From: Phycisphaeraceae bacterium
GTDB lineage: Bacteria; Planctomycetota; Phycisphaerae; Phycisphaerales; Phycisphaeraceae
Direction: 5' to 3'
Length of the DNA: 64,000 bases
NCBI GenBank assembly: GCA_029260615.1
Contig: JAJDCX010000053.1
Coordinates: 1-64,000 of the forward strand
Both the position numbers and the translations under genes were made by a program. Below the pieces are notes generated by a model. The model was not told where the DNA came from. It did no database searches and saw nothing but the letters and a program-made list of their open reading frames with translations. Below, in pieces: positions 24,720 to 31,996 of the stretch (position 1 is its first letter; each line of letters opens with the position of its first letter).

Positions 24720-25847
24720 TTATTGAGGCTGGTTTGTGCGGGTGGCGTGTTTAGCTAATTCAACCCAATACGGGCTCTTGTTTAGTTGTAGTTGGAAGTC
24801 TTCGGCAAATAGTTCTTTGCCCGGGCGGTCGGTGGGCCAGGACTCGTCGAGGAATTGCCAGGCGAGGTCGGTGTGGCCGGTGTAGATGAGGTCGAGCATG
24901 GTGGACCAGAGTGCGGATGATGGCCAGAGTTGTTCGTTGTTGGTGAGGCTTTGGTGGACTTGGTGTGCGAGTTGGTTCCATTGCTCGGGCGGTGGCGGTG
25001 GGGCGGCCATCAGATGGGGGGCGGTTCGGTAGGTGGTGCCATCGTATTGAAGCACGATGCGTGGTGCGGGGGATGATGCGAACGAGGTGTTCCAGTAGGC
25101 GAAAGTCCAATCGTGTAGGGATACTTCAAGATCGCCATCGCCGTCAATATCTGTAAAGTCCGCGTTCCCATGGGCGGGAGTGATTCGTGCGATTTCATTG
25201 GCCGAACCATCTTGTATGTCAAACAGGATGTGTTCGGTGCAGCAGTGTGCGCCGCCGGAGTAGGTAGTGATAATGACGTTGGGGCGTCCGTCGTCGGTGA
25301 TGTCTTCGCCCATGCCTATGTGGGAGTCGTCGGGCAGTCGGGCTCCCAGTTCAATCCGGTAGTCTGTCAGTTCATAGAGGGTGTTCGATCCGCTTTTAAT
25401 TCTGCAGATGGTGTCGTAGTTCCAGTCACGTCGATCGGAGTAGATGCCGAATGTAACTTCGTTGATCCGGTGGTGAGCGATCTGCTTCATGGGGGAGAAG
25501 TAGTAGATCGGGCCGTAGTAGGTGTAGTAGACCCAGCCGTAAACTCTGACACGTCGCTGAACGACGAACAGGGGCAACGCGATAGCGAAGAGCAAGCTGA
25601 GTAATGCGGTTTTGTAGTGTCGTCGTATCTTGCCGGGGCGGTCACGGCGGATGGGGGTGTGTCCGCATTCGGGGCAGGTTTGAGAGATGCCGCCGGTGAG
25701 GTCGTACCAGCACTTGGGGCAGCGGGGTCTGCCATCGGGTTTGCTGGGGAACAGGGCCCGGCAGGTCATGGTCAGGCCCGCCACAAACAGCAGCAGGGCC
25801 AGTATTCGCCCGCTCCAGGGGGCCATCCATGGCATGAGGTCAGACAT
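24720..25847 (-). CDS. zinc-ribbon membrane protein with extracytoplasmic VCBS/FG-GAP-like domain
   Basis: A 375-residue protein. One membrane helix (about 13-31), a zinc ribbon CPKCWYDLTG...CPECGHTP (about 43-63) and a second helix (about 80-95) are followed by a large domain. That domain contains TDDGRPNVIITTYSGGAHCC and DFTDIDGDGDLEVSLHDWTF, calcium-loop-like repeats as in FG-GAP/VCBS proteins. The ribbon lies between two helices, so it is probably cytosolic and the large domain outside. Function unknown. The stop lies 16 bases beyond that of the convergent protease gene. Similar CPxC...CPECG proteins occur at 18.2, 31.2 and 36.7 kb. Confidence 0.75.
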   Translation of the reverse strand: MSDLMPWMAPWSGRILALLLFVAGLTMTCRALFPSKPDGRPRCPKCWYDLTGGISQTCPECGHTPIRRDRPGKIRRHYKTALLSLLFAIALPLFVVQRRVRVYGWVYYTYYGPIYYFSPMKQIAHHRINEVTFGIYSDRRDWNYDTICRIKSGSNTLYELTDYRIELGARLPDDSHIGMGEDITDDGRPNVIITTYSGGAHCCTEHILFDIQDGSANEIARITPAHGNADFTDIDGDGDLEVSLHDWTFAYWNTSFASSPAPRIVLQYDGTTYRTAPHLMAAPPPPPEQWNQLAHQVHQSLTNNEQLWPSSALWSTMLDLIYTGHTDLAWQFLDESWPTDRPGKELFAEDFQLQLNKSPYWVELAKHATRTNQPQ

Positions 25848-25898
25848 GGCTGTGAGTTTAATTCAATTGATATGGGCCGTCAGCCGATGGGAAAAGGG

Positions 25899-25928
25899 TT
25901 GACATCGGTCATCCAGATGTCGTACACT
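25899..25928 (+). promoter_or_regulatory. promoter of the leuA leader
   Basis: A perfect TTGACA at 25899-25904, an 18-base spacer and TACACT at 25923-25928. Transcription should start at about 25935, only about 3 bases before the leader ORF's ATG, so the leader would be read from an almost leaderless transcript. Confidence 0.65.
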
Positions 25929-25937
25929 GAGTAACTC

Positions 25938-26021
25938 ATGAACCACCGGACCGCTATTACCGCCGCGAATAAGCTTGCAGGGCTGCTAGGTAGCCTCGAG
26001 CTTATGGCACGCGCCGGATAG
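25938..26021 (+). CDS. leucine-rich leader peptide of leuA
   Basis: A 27-codon ORF: MNHRTAITAANKLAGLLG then SLELMARAG and a TAG stop. Five Leu codons fall within ten codons (25974-26003; CTT, CTG, CTA, CTC, CTT). It lies between a promoter and a terminator upstream of leuA. The stop codon lies inside the 5' arm of an antiterminator stem. This is the arrangement of ribosome-mediated transcription attenuation: stalling at Leu codons when charged tRNA-Leu is scarce would leave the antiterminator arm free, while completion to the stop would mask it. Inferred from sequence; no ribosome binding site is seen. Confidence 0.7.
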   Translation: MNHRTAITAANKLAGLLGSLELMARAG

Positions 26022-26084
26022 GGTCTTGCGAAGGTTTAGTTTGTAACCAACCGCCCTGTCTGGCTTGAGCCGACAGGGTTTTTT
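26013..26084 (+). promoter_or_regulatory. leuA attenuator: antiterminator and terminator alternatives
   Basis: GCCGGATAGGG at 26013-26023 can pair continuously over 11 positions with CCCTGTCTGGC at 26054-26064 (two G-U pairs); a further U-G pair extends it to 26024/26053. The second segment is the whole 5' arm of the terminator hairpin, so the two structures exclude each other. The antiterminator arm covers the leader stop codon at 26019-26021. Confidence 0.7.
26054..26084 (+). terminator. intrinsic terminator (attenuator) upstream of leuA
   Basis: CCCTGTC(T)GGC, a TTGA loop and GCCGACAGGG form a 10-bp stem with one bulged T, followed by six T. leuA starts 70 bases further on, so this terminator must be bypassed for leuA expression. 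Confidence 0.85.
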
Positions 26085-26091
26085 ATTTGGA

Positions 26092-26118
26092 GCGGTTAGC
26101 CGTTAGCCTTTAGACAGA
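26092..26118. repeat. TTAGCCG / TTAGCCT low-complexity patch
   Basis: GGTTAGCCGTTAGCCTTTAG between the attenuator and leuA; similar text occurs upstream of dprA (4421-4462) and upstream of nusB/ftsY (52852-52875). Confidence 0.4.
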
Positions 26119-26153
26119 CAATAGCCGTGGTGGCTTAGCGATGGAGCATGATG

Positions 26154-27800
26154 ATGAGCGATTCCAGTGACCAAAATGTTGCCCCCGAAAACAACCCCGC
26201 ACCCGGTGGTGTGGAGCGCACCCCGATCCGCATCTTCGACACGACGCTGCGTGACGGGGAGCAGTCGCCGGGCGCGAGCCTGAACCATCAGGAGAAGATG
26301 GAGATCGCCCGTCAGCTTGAGGCGCTGGGTGTGGATGTGATCGAGGCGGGGTTCCCGATCACAAGCCAGGGTGACTTCGAGGCGGTGGGTGCGATCGGCA
26401 AGGAGCTGGACAGGGCGATCGTGGCGGGGTTGTCCCGCTGTGTGCCGCGCGATATTGATCGTGCGGGGGAAGCGCTCAAGGGCGCGAATAACCCGCGTAT
26501 CCATGTGTTTTGCGCGACCAGTCGGATCCATCGTGAGCACAAACTCAAGAAGGCGTTCGAGGAGATCGTTACGCTGTCGGTTGATTCGGTCAAGCGTGCC
26601 CGACAGTTTGTGGATGATGTGGAGTTCAGCCCGGAAGACGGGTCTCGGACGGAATTGAATTACCTGGTCGATGTCACGGCGGCGGTTATCGAGGCCGGGG
26701 CGACGACTGTAAATATCCCCGACACGGTGGGGTACGCGGTCCCCGAGGAGTATGGCCACATCTTCTCCTATGTCCGTGAGAAACTCCCGCAGATCGCCCG
26801 TGATGGGATTTATCTTTCGTCGCACTGCCACAACGACCTGGGGTTGGCGGTTGCGAACTCGCTGGCGGCGGTAGCTGGGGGTGCGCGTCAGGTCGAGTGT
26901 ACGATCAATGGGATCGGTGAACGTGCGGGGAATGCGTCGCTTGAGGAGTTTGTGATGGCGTTGCGCACACGGTCTGATTACTACAAGCAATACGAGACCG
27001 GCATCGTCACGAAAAAGATCTTCCCGATCTCCCGGATGGTTTCGAGTCTCACGGGCCTGCAGGTGCAGCGGAACAAGGCGGTCGTGGGGGAAAACGCTTT
27101 TGCGCACGAGGCGGGTATCCATCAGGACGGGATGCTCAAGAACCGTAACACCTACGAGATCATGGACCCGACCTCGATCGGTGTGCCCGAATCTAAATTG
27201 GTTTTGGGTAAGCACTCTGGTCGACACGCGTTGGGGGATCGGATTACCGAGTTGGGCCATTCATTGGACGGCGAGACACTGGACAAGGTGTATGAAGCGT
27301 TCAAGGCCCTGGCCGACAAGAAGAAGGATGTCTATGACGAAGACATCGAGGCGATCCTGGATGAGCAATTGGCGACCGGCCGACGGCTGTGGGAACTGGT
27401 GCGTTTCCAAGTTACCAGCGGCACCGGCGTGATCGCGACCGCGACGATCGTGCTGCGAGATTCATCGGGGACCGAGAAGACCGACGCCTCAACCGGTGAC
27501 GGCCCGATCGACGCCTGCTACTCCGCTGTTCAACGGATCACCGGGGTCAAGGTTACGCTCGAAGACTACCAGACCCGCGCGATCACCGGGGGCAAGGATG
27601 CCCAGGGCGAGGCCACGGTTCAGGTCCGTCACCACGACCGCAAGGTTCGTGGCCGGGGCTTGAGTACGGACGTGATCGAGGCGGCGGTGAAGGCGTATCT
27701 TTCGGCGATCAACCGGATCAAGACCACCGAAGAACGAAAGGTCAACGCAACGATGATGAACGGGGATGCGGCGTCCACGGGTAAGGCGGCGCAGCCATGA
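26154..27800 (+). CDS. leuA: 2-isopropylmalate synthase
   Basis: First committed step of leucine synthesis: acetyl-CoA plus 2-oxoisovalerate gives 2-isopropylmalate. About 548 residues. The catalytic TIM barrel (about 20-290) has FDTTLRDGEQSPGASL (metal and base residues), SRCVPRDI, SHCHNDLGLAVANSLAAV (two metal His) and GIGERAGNASLEE. The linker has EAGIHQDG. The C-terminal part (about 395-530) is the leucine-sensing allosteric domain, with GTGVIATATIVL and GDGPIDACYSAV. GGAG at 26143-26146 best serves the third of three consecutive ATGs, at 26154; 26148 is possible. It is preceded by a leader-peptide attenuator and overlaps a GNAT gene by 4 bases. Confidence 0.96.
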   Translation: MSDSSDQNVAPENNPAPGGVERTPIRIFDTTLRDGEQSPGASLNHQEKMEIARQLEALGVDVIEAGFPITSQGDFEAVGAIGKELDRAIVAGLSRCVPRDIDRAGEALKGANNPRIHVFCATSRIHREHKLKKAFEEIVTLSVDSVKRARQFVDDVEFSPEDGSRTELNYLVDVTAAVIEAGATTVNIPDTVGYAVPEEYGHIFSYVREKLPQIARDGIYLSSHCHNDLGLAVANSLAAVAGGARQVECTINGIGERAGNASLEEFVMALRTRSDYYKQYETGIVTKKIFPISRMVSSLTGLQVQRNKAVVGENAFAHEAGIHQDGMLKNRNTYEIMDPTSIGVPESKLVLGKHSGRHALGDRITELGHSLDGETLDKVYEAFKALADKKKDVYDEDIEAILDEQLATGRRLWELVRFQVTSGTGVIATATIVLRDSSGTEKTDASTGDGPIDACYSAVQRITGVKVTLEDYQTRAITGGKDAQGEATVQVRHHDRKVRGRGLSTDVIEAAVKAYLSAINRIKTTEERKVNATMMNGDAASTGKAAQP

Positions 27801-28369
27801 GTGTATTATCCCCCGGGGTGGTCACGTTGCGCGATGGCCGGGAGGTAACGGTCCGTTCCGCAGTCCCTGAAGATGCCGAGGCGGTGATCCGTTACCTAGA
27901 AATCGGCCAACCGGAATTCACGAAGTATGTGGTGTCTGAACCCGATGAGTTCAACATTACTGCTGAACAGGAACGAGACTGGATATTGGCTCAAGAGCAT
28001 GCAACAGGGGCGATGGTCTTGATTGCAGAAGCCGCAAAAGAGGTTGTCGGTTTGCTTAACTGTAGCGTTCAATCTCGTCGCCGCATAGCGCACGTCGGCC
28101 AGATTGGCATGACACTACGCAGGGCGTATTGGGGTTCGGGACTGGGATCGGCGATGATGACACTGCTGATTGAATGGGCTCAGGCTCATCCGGTGTTGGA
28201 GATGCTTCAGTTGTCGGTCTATGCGGACAACCACAGGGCGATCAGGCTGTATCGTAAGTGCGATTTCGTGGAAGCCGGGCGTCTGCCTGGGCGCACGAAG
28301 TTTGGGCCGGGCGAGTACAAGGACGATCTGATCATGTGCCGCCGGGTCGACGGGGGTGACGAGTCATGA
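27797..28369 (+). CDS. GNAT-family N-acetyltransferase
   Basis: A 190-residue acetyl-CoA-dependent acetyltransferase of the RimI/YjcK type. The acetyl-CoA binding motif A is HVGQIGMTLRRAYWGSGLG (the R-x-x-x-G-x-G turn), followed by the helix SAMMTLLIEWAQAHP. Motif B covers LSVYADNHRAIRLYRKCDFVEAGRLPG. The substrate is unknown. The start overlaps the leuA stop by 4 bases (ATGA), and the stop overlaps the next acetyltransferase start likewise, so leuA and both acetyltransferase genes form one tightly coupled unit under the leuA attenuator. Parts of the gene are somewhat less GC-rich than leuA. Confidence 0.88.
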   Translation: MSVLSPGVVTLRDGREVTVRSAVPEDAEAVIRYLEIGQPEFTKYVVSEPDEFNITAEQERDWILAQEHATGAMVLIAEAAKEVVGLLNCSVQSRRRIAHVGQIGMTLRRAYWGSGLGSAMMTLLIEWAQAHPVLEMLQLSVYADNHRAIRLYRKCDFVEAGRLPGRTKFGPGEYKDDLIMCRRVDGGDES

Positions 28370-29508
28370 ACTTCACTTACCGGGTTGATGACGAGATCTC
28401 GCTTCGTTTGATCGAGCCCCGGCACGCCGAGGGATTGTTTGCGTTGGTGGATGCGAATCGTGATGTGTTGTTGCCTTGGATGCGGTGGGTGAATGAGGTG
28501 ACGGACGCCGAGGTGTTGCGTGGGATGATCGGTCAGTGGGTTGCGCAGACGGCCGAGACCGGGTGCATGAGCCTGGGGATCGAGTTGGATGGGGAATTGG
28601 TGGGGGTGGTGTTTCACATTCGGCCGGACTTGGTGAATAAGCAGGTGGAGGTTGGGTATTGGCTGGCGGCGTCGGCGCGGGGCAGGGGGGCGGCGATCCG
28701 TGCTGTGCGTGCGATGTTAGATATGACGTTTCGTGACCCGGGTTTTAATCGTGTGAACGTTCGCGTTGCGCCGGGGAACACGGCGAGCTTGGCGTTGGCC
28801 GAACGACTGGGGCTGACCCGGGAGGGTGTGACGCGGCAGGCTTGGCTTGCTGACGGCAGGTATTGTGACGCGGTCGAGTTTGGTGTGTTGGCCCAGGAGT
28901 GGGAGGTGACGTCGCCGGCGTTTTCGTTGACCTGTCGAGTCGATACTGGTTTAGAATTGCGTGTTTTGGAACCGCGTCATGCGAATGAGTTATATATGCT
29001 GATCGACGCCAACCGAGATCACATTGGTCGTTGGATGCCTTGGTGTACGCAAGGGTATGGTCTGAAGGATGCCGAGATATTTATCCAAGGAAACCTGGCC
29101 GGTTTGGTGAAGGGTCTTGGGATGACGCTGGCGATGGTTTATCAAGGCGAACTCGTAGGTGGAATCGGCAATCAGCCGGTGGATGTGGTTAACCGTAGCG
29201 CGGATATCGGATACTGGTTGGCTGAATCGGCGCAGGGCAACGGGATCGTGACCCGGGCAGCCCGGGCGATGGTGGATTATTCATTGGTCGATATGGGGCT
29301 AAATCGGGTGACGATTCACACCGCCACTGAAAACAAACGTAGTGCAGCGGTGCCCGAGCGATTGGGATTCGGGCTCGTAAGTGTCAGGCGGCAGGCCGAA
29401 GCGTTGAACGGCAAACAGGTGGACCAGATTGAGTATGCCATGCTGGCGGATGAATGGACGGTGGGTCAAGAGGGGGTGACAAGGCCCGATAACCCGTTAA
29501 CCCCTTGA
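28366..29508 (+). CDS. tandem two-domain GNAT acetyltransferase (RimJ/RimL type)
   Basis: A 380-residue protein made of two homologous acetyltransferase domains. Domain 1 (about 1-180) opens with ISLRLIEPRHAEGLFALVDANRD and has motif A VEVGYWLAASARGRGAAIRAVRAML. Domain 2 (about 190-365) repeats it: LELRVLEPRHANELYMLIDANRD and ADIGYWLAESAQGNGIVTRAARAMV. Both keep the Q/R-G-x-G-type acetyl-CoA loop, so both may be active. RimJ/RimL relatives acetylate N-termini of ribosomal proteins or small molecules; the substrate here is unknown. The tandem arrangement most simply reflects duplication and fusion. It overlaps the previous gene by 4 bases. Confidence 0.88.
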   Translation: MNFTYRVDDEISLRLIEPRHAEGLFALVDANRDVLLPWMRWVNEVTDAEVLRGMIGQWVAQTAETGCMSLGIELDGELVGVVFHIRPDLVNKQVEVGYWLAASARGRGAAIRAVRAMLDMTFRDPGFNRVNVRVAPGNTASLALAERLGLTREGVTRQAWLADGRYCDAVEFGVLAQEWEVTSPAFSLTCRVDTGLELRVLEPRHANELYMLIDANRDHIGRWMPWCTQGYGLKDAEIFIQGNLAGLVKGLGMTLAMVYQGELVGGIGNQPVDVVNRSADIGYWLAESAQGNGIVTRAARAMVDYSLVDMGLNRVTIHTATENKRSAAVPERLGFGLVSVRRQAEALNGKQVDQIEYAMLADEWTVGQEGVTRPDNPLTP

Positions 29509-29629
29509 ACCGATCTTCAGCCCGCCGCGTATAAAGGGCTGTGAAGCAGGGGATTGGGTGAGTGACGCCCAGCCCGTAAGACTGCCCTAGAATGAACCGA
29601 TACTTACCTTAGAGGGGAAGCCCGGACCT

Positions 29630-31072
29630 ATGAGTACTACGACACGACCTGCGGCGATCGGAGAAACCCAGTTGCCTACGACCGACCAGGGCCGTGATAA
29701 AACGGTCAAGCACTTTGTGTTGGACACCAACGTCCTGCTGCACAATTCTGCGGCGTTGTACATGTTTGACGACAACGAGGTCGTGATCCCGTTCACGGTC
29801 CTTGAAGAGTTGGACAAGTTCAAGAGCATGAACGACGACAACGGGCGATCCGCGCGCGAGGTGATCCGGCAGTTGGATCGGCTGCGTGCCAAAGGCCATC
29901 TGACGCAGGGCGTGAAGTGGAACGGGCACGGTGGGCGGATCCGTGTTGAGTTTGCGGTGGAGGATCGGCCTAAGTGGCTCAAGGAGGATGTGCCGGACAA
30001 CCGGATCATCGGCGTGGCCTGGGGGCTCAAGGAACGGGGGCTGCGCACCGTCCTGATTACCAAAGACATCAACGTCAGGCTCAAGTCCGATGCACTGGGT
30101 ATCCAGACTGAGGACTTCGAGGCCCAGAAGGTCGATAGCGACCGGTTGTATGCCGGCTATATTTCGTTGGATGTGCCGTCCTCGATCATCGACACGCTGT
30201 ATGAAGAGAAGCTGATCGAGACTCACGAGCTCGCCCCGCACCTGATCCAACACACCGAAGATGGCGAAGAGATCAAGCACGAATTGCATGCCAACCAGTT
30301 CCTGATTCTCAAGGACCCGGTGGATGAATCGCATACGGGGATCGCGCGGAGGTTGGCTGACACGGATCACGCGATCCCGATCCACGGCCCGCGTAAGCCG
30401 GTGTATGGGATCATGGCACGCAACGTCCAGCAGACCATGGCGATGGACCTGCTATTGGATGACGAGGTCAAGCTGGTCACCCTGCTGGGCGCAGCGGGCA
30501 CGGGCAAGACGCTGATTGCCCTTGCCGCGGGGATGGCCAAGACGTTTACCGAGAAGCGTTACGACAAGATGCTCGTTGCGCGGCCGATCATGCCTATGGG
30601 TAAAGACATCGGTTACCTGCCGGGTGACAAGGACGAGAAGCTTTCCGCCTGGATGCAGCCTATTTTTGACAACCTTAGTTACCTGTTGTCGACGCGGGGC
30701 GCGGGTGCTCAACACGCCGACTCTAAGCCGGCCGAGCAGCGGATCAAGTCGATGATGGAGACCGGGCAGCTCGTGCTTGAGCCGTTGACCTATATCCGTG
30801 GGCGGTCGATCCCGCATCAGTTCATGATTATCGACGAGGCGCAGAACCTCACGCCTCACGAGGTCAAGACGATTGTCTCACGGGTCGGCGAGGGCACGAA
30901 GATCATCCTCACCGGAGACGTCGCCCAGATCGACAACCCGTATCTGGACGCGTCGAGCAACGGCCTGTCCTACATGATCGAACGGCTTAAGGGCCAGGCG
31001 ATGGTGGGCCACGTTACGTTAGCTAAGAGCGAACGCAGCGAGTTGGCGAGCATCGCGGCGGACAAGCTGTAA
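29630..31072 (+). CDS. PIN domain / PhoH-like ATPase fusion (YlaK type)
   Basis: A 480-residue protein. The N-terminal PIN ribonuclease domain (about 25-165) has HFVLDTNVLLHN, EELDKF and a later acidic pair in VLITKDINVRLKSD, so the metal-binding acidic residues are present. The C-terminal PhoH ATPase (about 260-480) has Walker A LLGAAGTGKTLIALAAG at about 283-299, VARPIMPMGKDIGYLPGDKDEKL, Walker B FMIIDEAQNLTPHEVKTI and the sensor ILTGDVAQIDNPYLD. Such fusions are thought to couple RNA unwinding with cleavage. It stands alone with a 120-base upstream gap. Confidence 0.93.
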   Translation: MSTTTRPAAIGETQLPTTDQGRDKTVKHFVLDTNVLLHNSAALYMFDDNEVVIPFTVLEELDKFKSMNDDNGRSAREVIRQLDRLRAKGHLTQGVKWNGHGGRIRVEFAVEDRPKWLKEDVPDNRIIGVAWGLKERGLRTVLITKDINVRLKSDALGIQTEDFEAQKVDSDRLYAGYISLDVPSSIIDTLYEEKLIETHELAPHLIQHTEDGEEIKHELHANQFLILKDPVDESHTGIARRLADTDHAIPIHGPRKPVYGIMARNVQQTMAMDLLLDDEVKLVTLLGAAGTGKTLIALAAGMAKTFTEKRYDKMLVARPIMPMGKDIGYLPGDKDEKLSAWMQPIFDNLSYLLSTRGAGAQHADSKPAEQRIKSMMETGQLVLEPLTYIRGRSIPHQFMIIDEAQNLTPHEVKTIVSRVGEGTKIILTGDVAQIDNPYLDASSNGLSYMIERLKGQAMVGHVTLAKSERSELASIAADKL

Positions 31073-31159
31073 CCAGCCGCCTGGGGCGTGACGAGGGTAA
31101 CAACACATCTCCCACAGTCTCTCAGGACGCACGGGGTTTAAGGCTGGTAGAATGCGCCC

Positions 31160-31990
31160 ATGCAACTGAAACGCACTTTCCTTCTGGGCGTGATCGGGTC
31201 GCTGTCTCTGGCGGCGCTAATCGGAATATGGGCTTTGCTGTTCGATTCATTTTTCGGGATTGAAGATGAGGTATTCGGGACACTCGGCAGTGTGCTGCTG
31301 TTCTGTCTGCCCGCAATGGCCGCCTCGGTCATGATGGAGAAGCGTCACTGGACAAGGGTCATGATTGGTGATCTGGTTCTGTGCCTGGTCGGAGTCATTT
31401 TTTATATCTTGGTCGTTTGGGACATCTTGACATGGGGGCTCTTCAGGCAGAGTTGGTTTAATGATTTTATATGGAAGATGATGATCTTGCTGGTGACTTG
31501 GGCGATGTCGTTGCCATGGATGGCGATGCTGGCGATTTGCAGATTCCGCAACTGGTTCAACAGGATCAGGCTGCTATCGATTTTATCGGTGTTCGTTACT
31601 GCGGCGATGATCACGTTGGGTATGATCTTCGAGCCCAATGAGGACGTGTACTTCAGGGCTCTTGGGGCCGTGGCGATTCTCACCGCGCTGGGGACGATCA
31701 CCGTCCCGATTCTTGCCAAGGTCGTGGGGATAGACAAGGTGGCTGGGGTTGAGTCCACGGCGATGGAGTTAGAGATCACCTGCCCGCGATGTCGGTTGCA
31801 TCAGGTGGTTCAAACGGGTCATTCGCGGTGTGCGGGGTGTAAATTGCGGTTTGAGATTAAAATCGAGGAACCCCGCTGCCCGCGGTGCGACTATTTATTA
31901 CATAAGCTGACGGAGCCGGTCTGCCCGGAGTGTGGGCTTGAACTGGGGGCTGACGAGGTCGTGCAAAGCGCGGCGGGGCCGAAGACATAG
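31160..31990 (+). CDS. polytopic membrane protein with C-terminal double zinc ribbon
   Basis: A 276-residue protein with about six hydrophobic helices (roughly 6-28, 38-55, 68-92, 105-128, 134-155 and 165-190), then a cytosolic tail. That tail holds two ribbons: CPRCRLHQVV...CAGCKLRF and CPRCDYLLHKLTEPVCPECG. The gene is less GC-rich than the neighbours. It ends 6 bases before the AsmA-like gene, so they are probably co-transcribed. No family recognised; it belongs to the recurrent zinc-ribbon membrane type of this window. Confidence 0.7.
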   Translation: MQLKRTFLLGVIGSLSLAALIGIWALLFDSFFGIEDEVFGTLGSVLLFCLPAMAASVMMEKRHWTRVMIGDLVLCLVGVIFYILVVWDILTWGLFRQSWFNDFIWKMMILLVTWAMSLPWMAMLAICRFRNWFNRIRLLSILSVFVTAAMITLGMIFEPNEDVYFRALGAVAILTALGTITVPILAKVVGIDKVAGVESTAMELEITCPRCRLHQVVQTGHSRCAGCKLRFEIKIEEPRCPRCDYLLHKLTEPVCPECGLELGADEVVQSAAGPKT

Positions 31991-31996
31991 GAGCGC

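Noticed and set aside
26103-27260. Long minus-strand frame opposite leuA
   Set aside because: Antisense shadow of a highly conserved gene; Arg/His-rich composition typical of reversed GC-rich codons.
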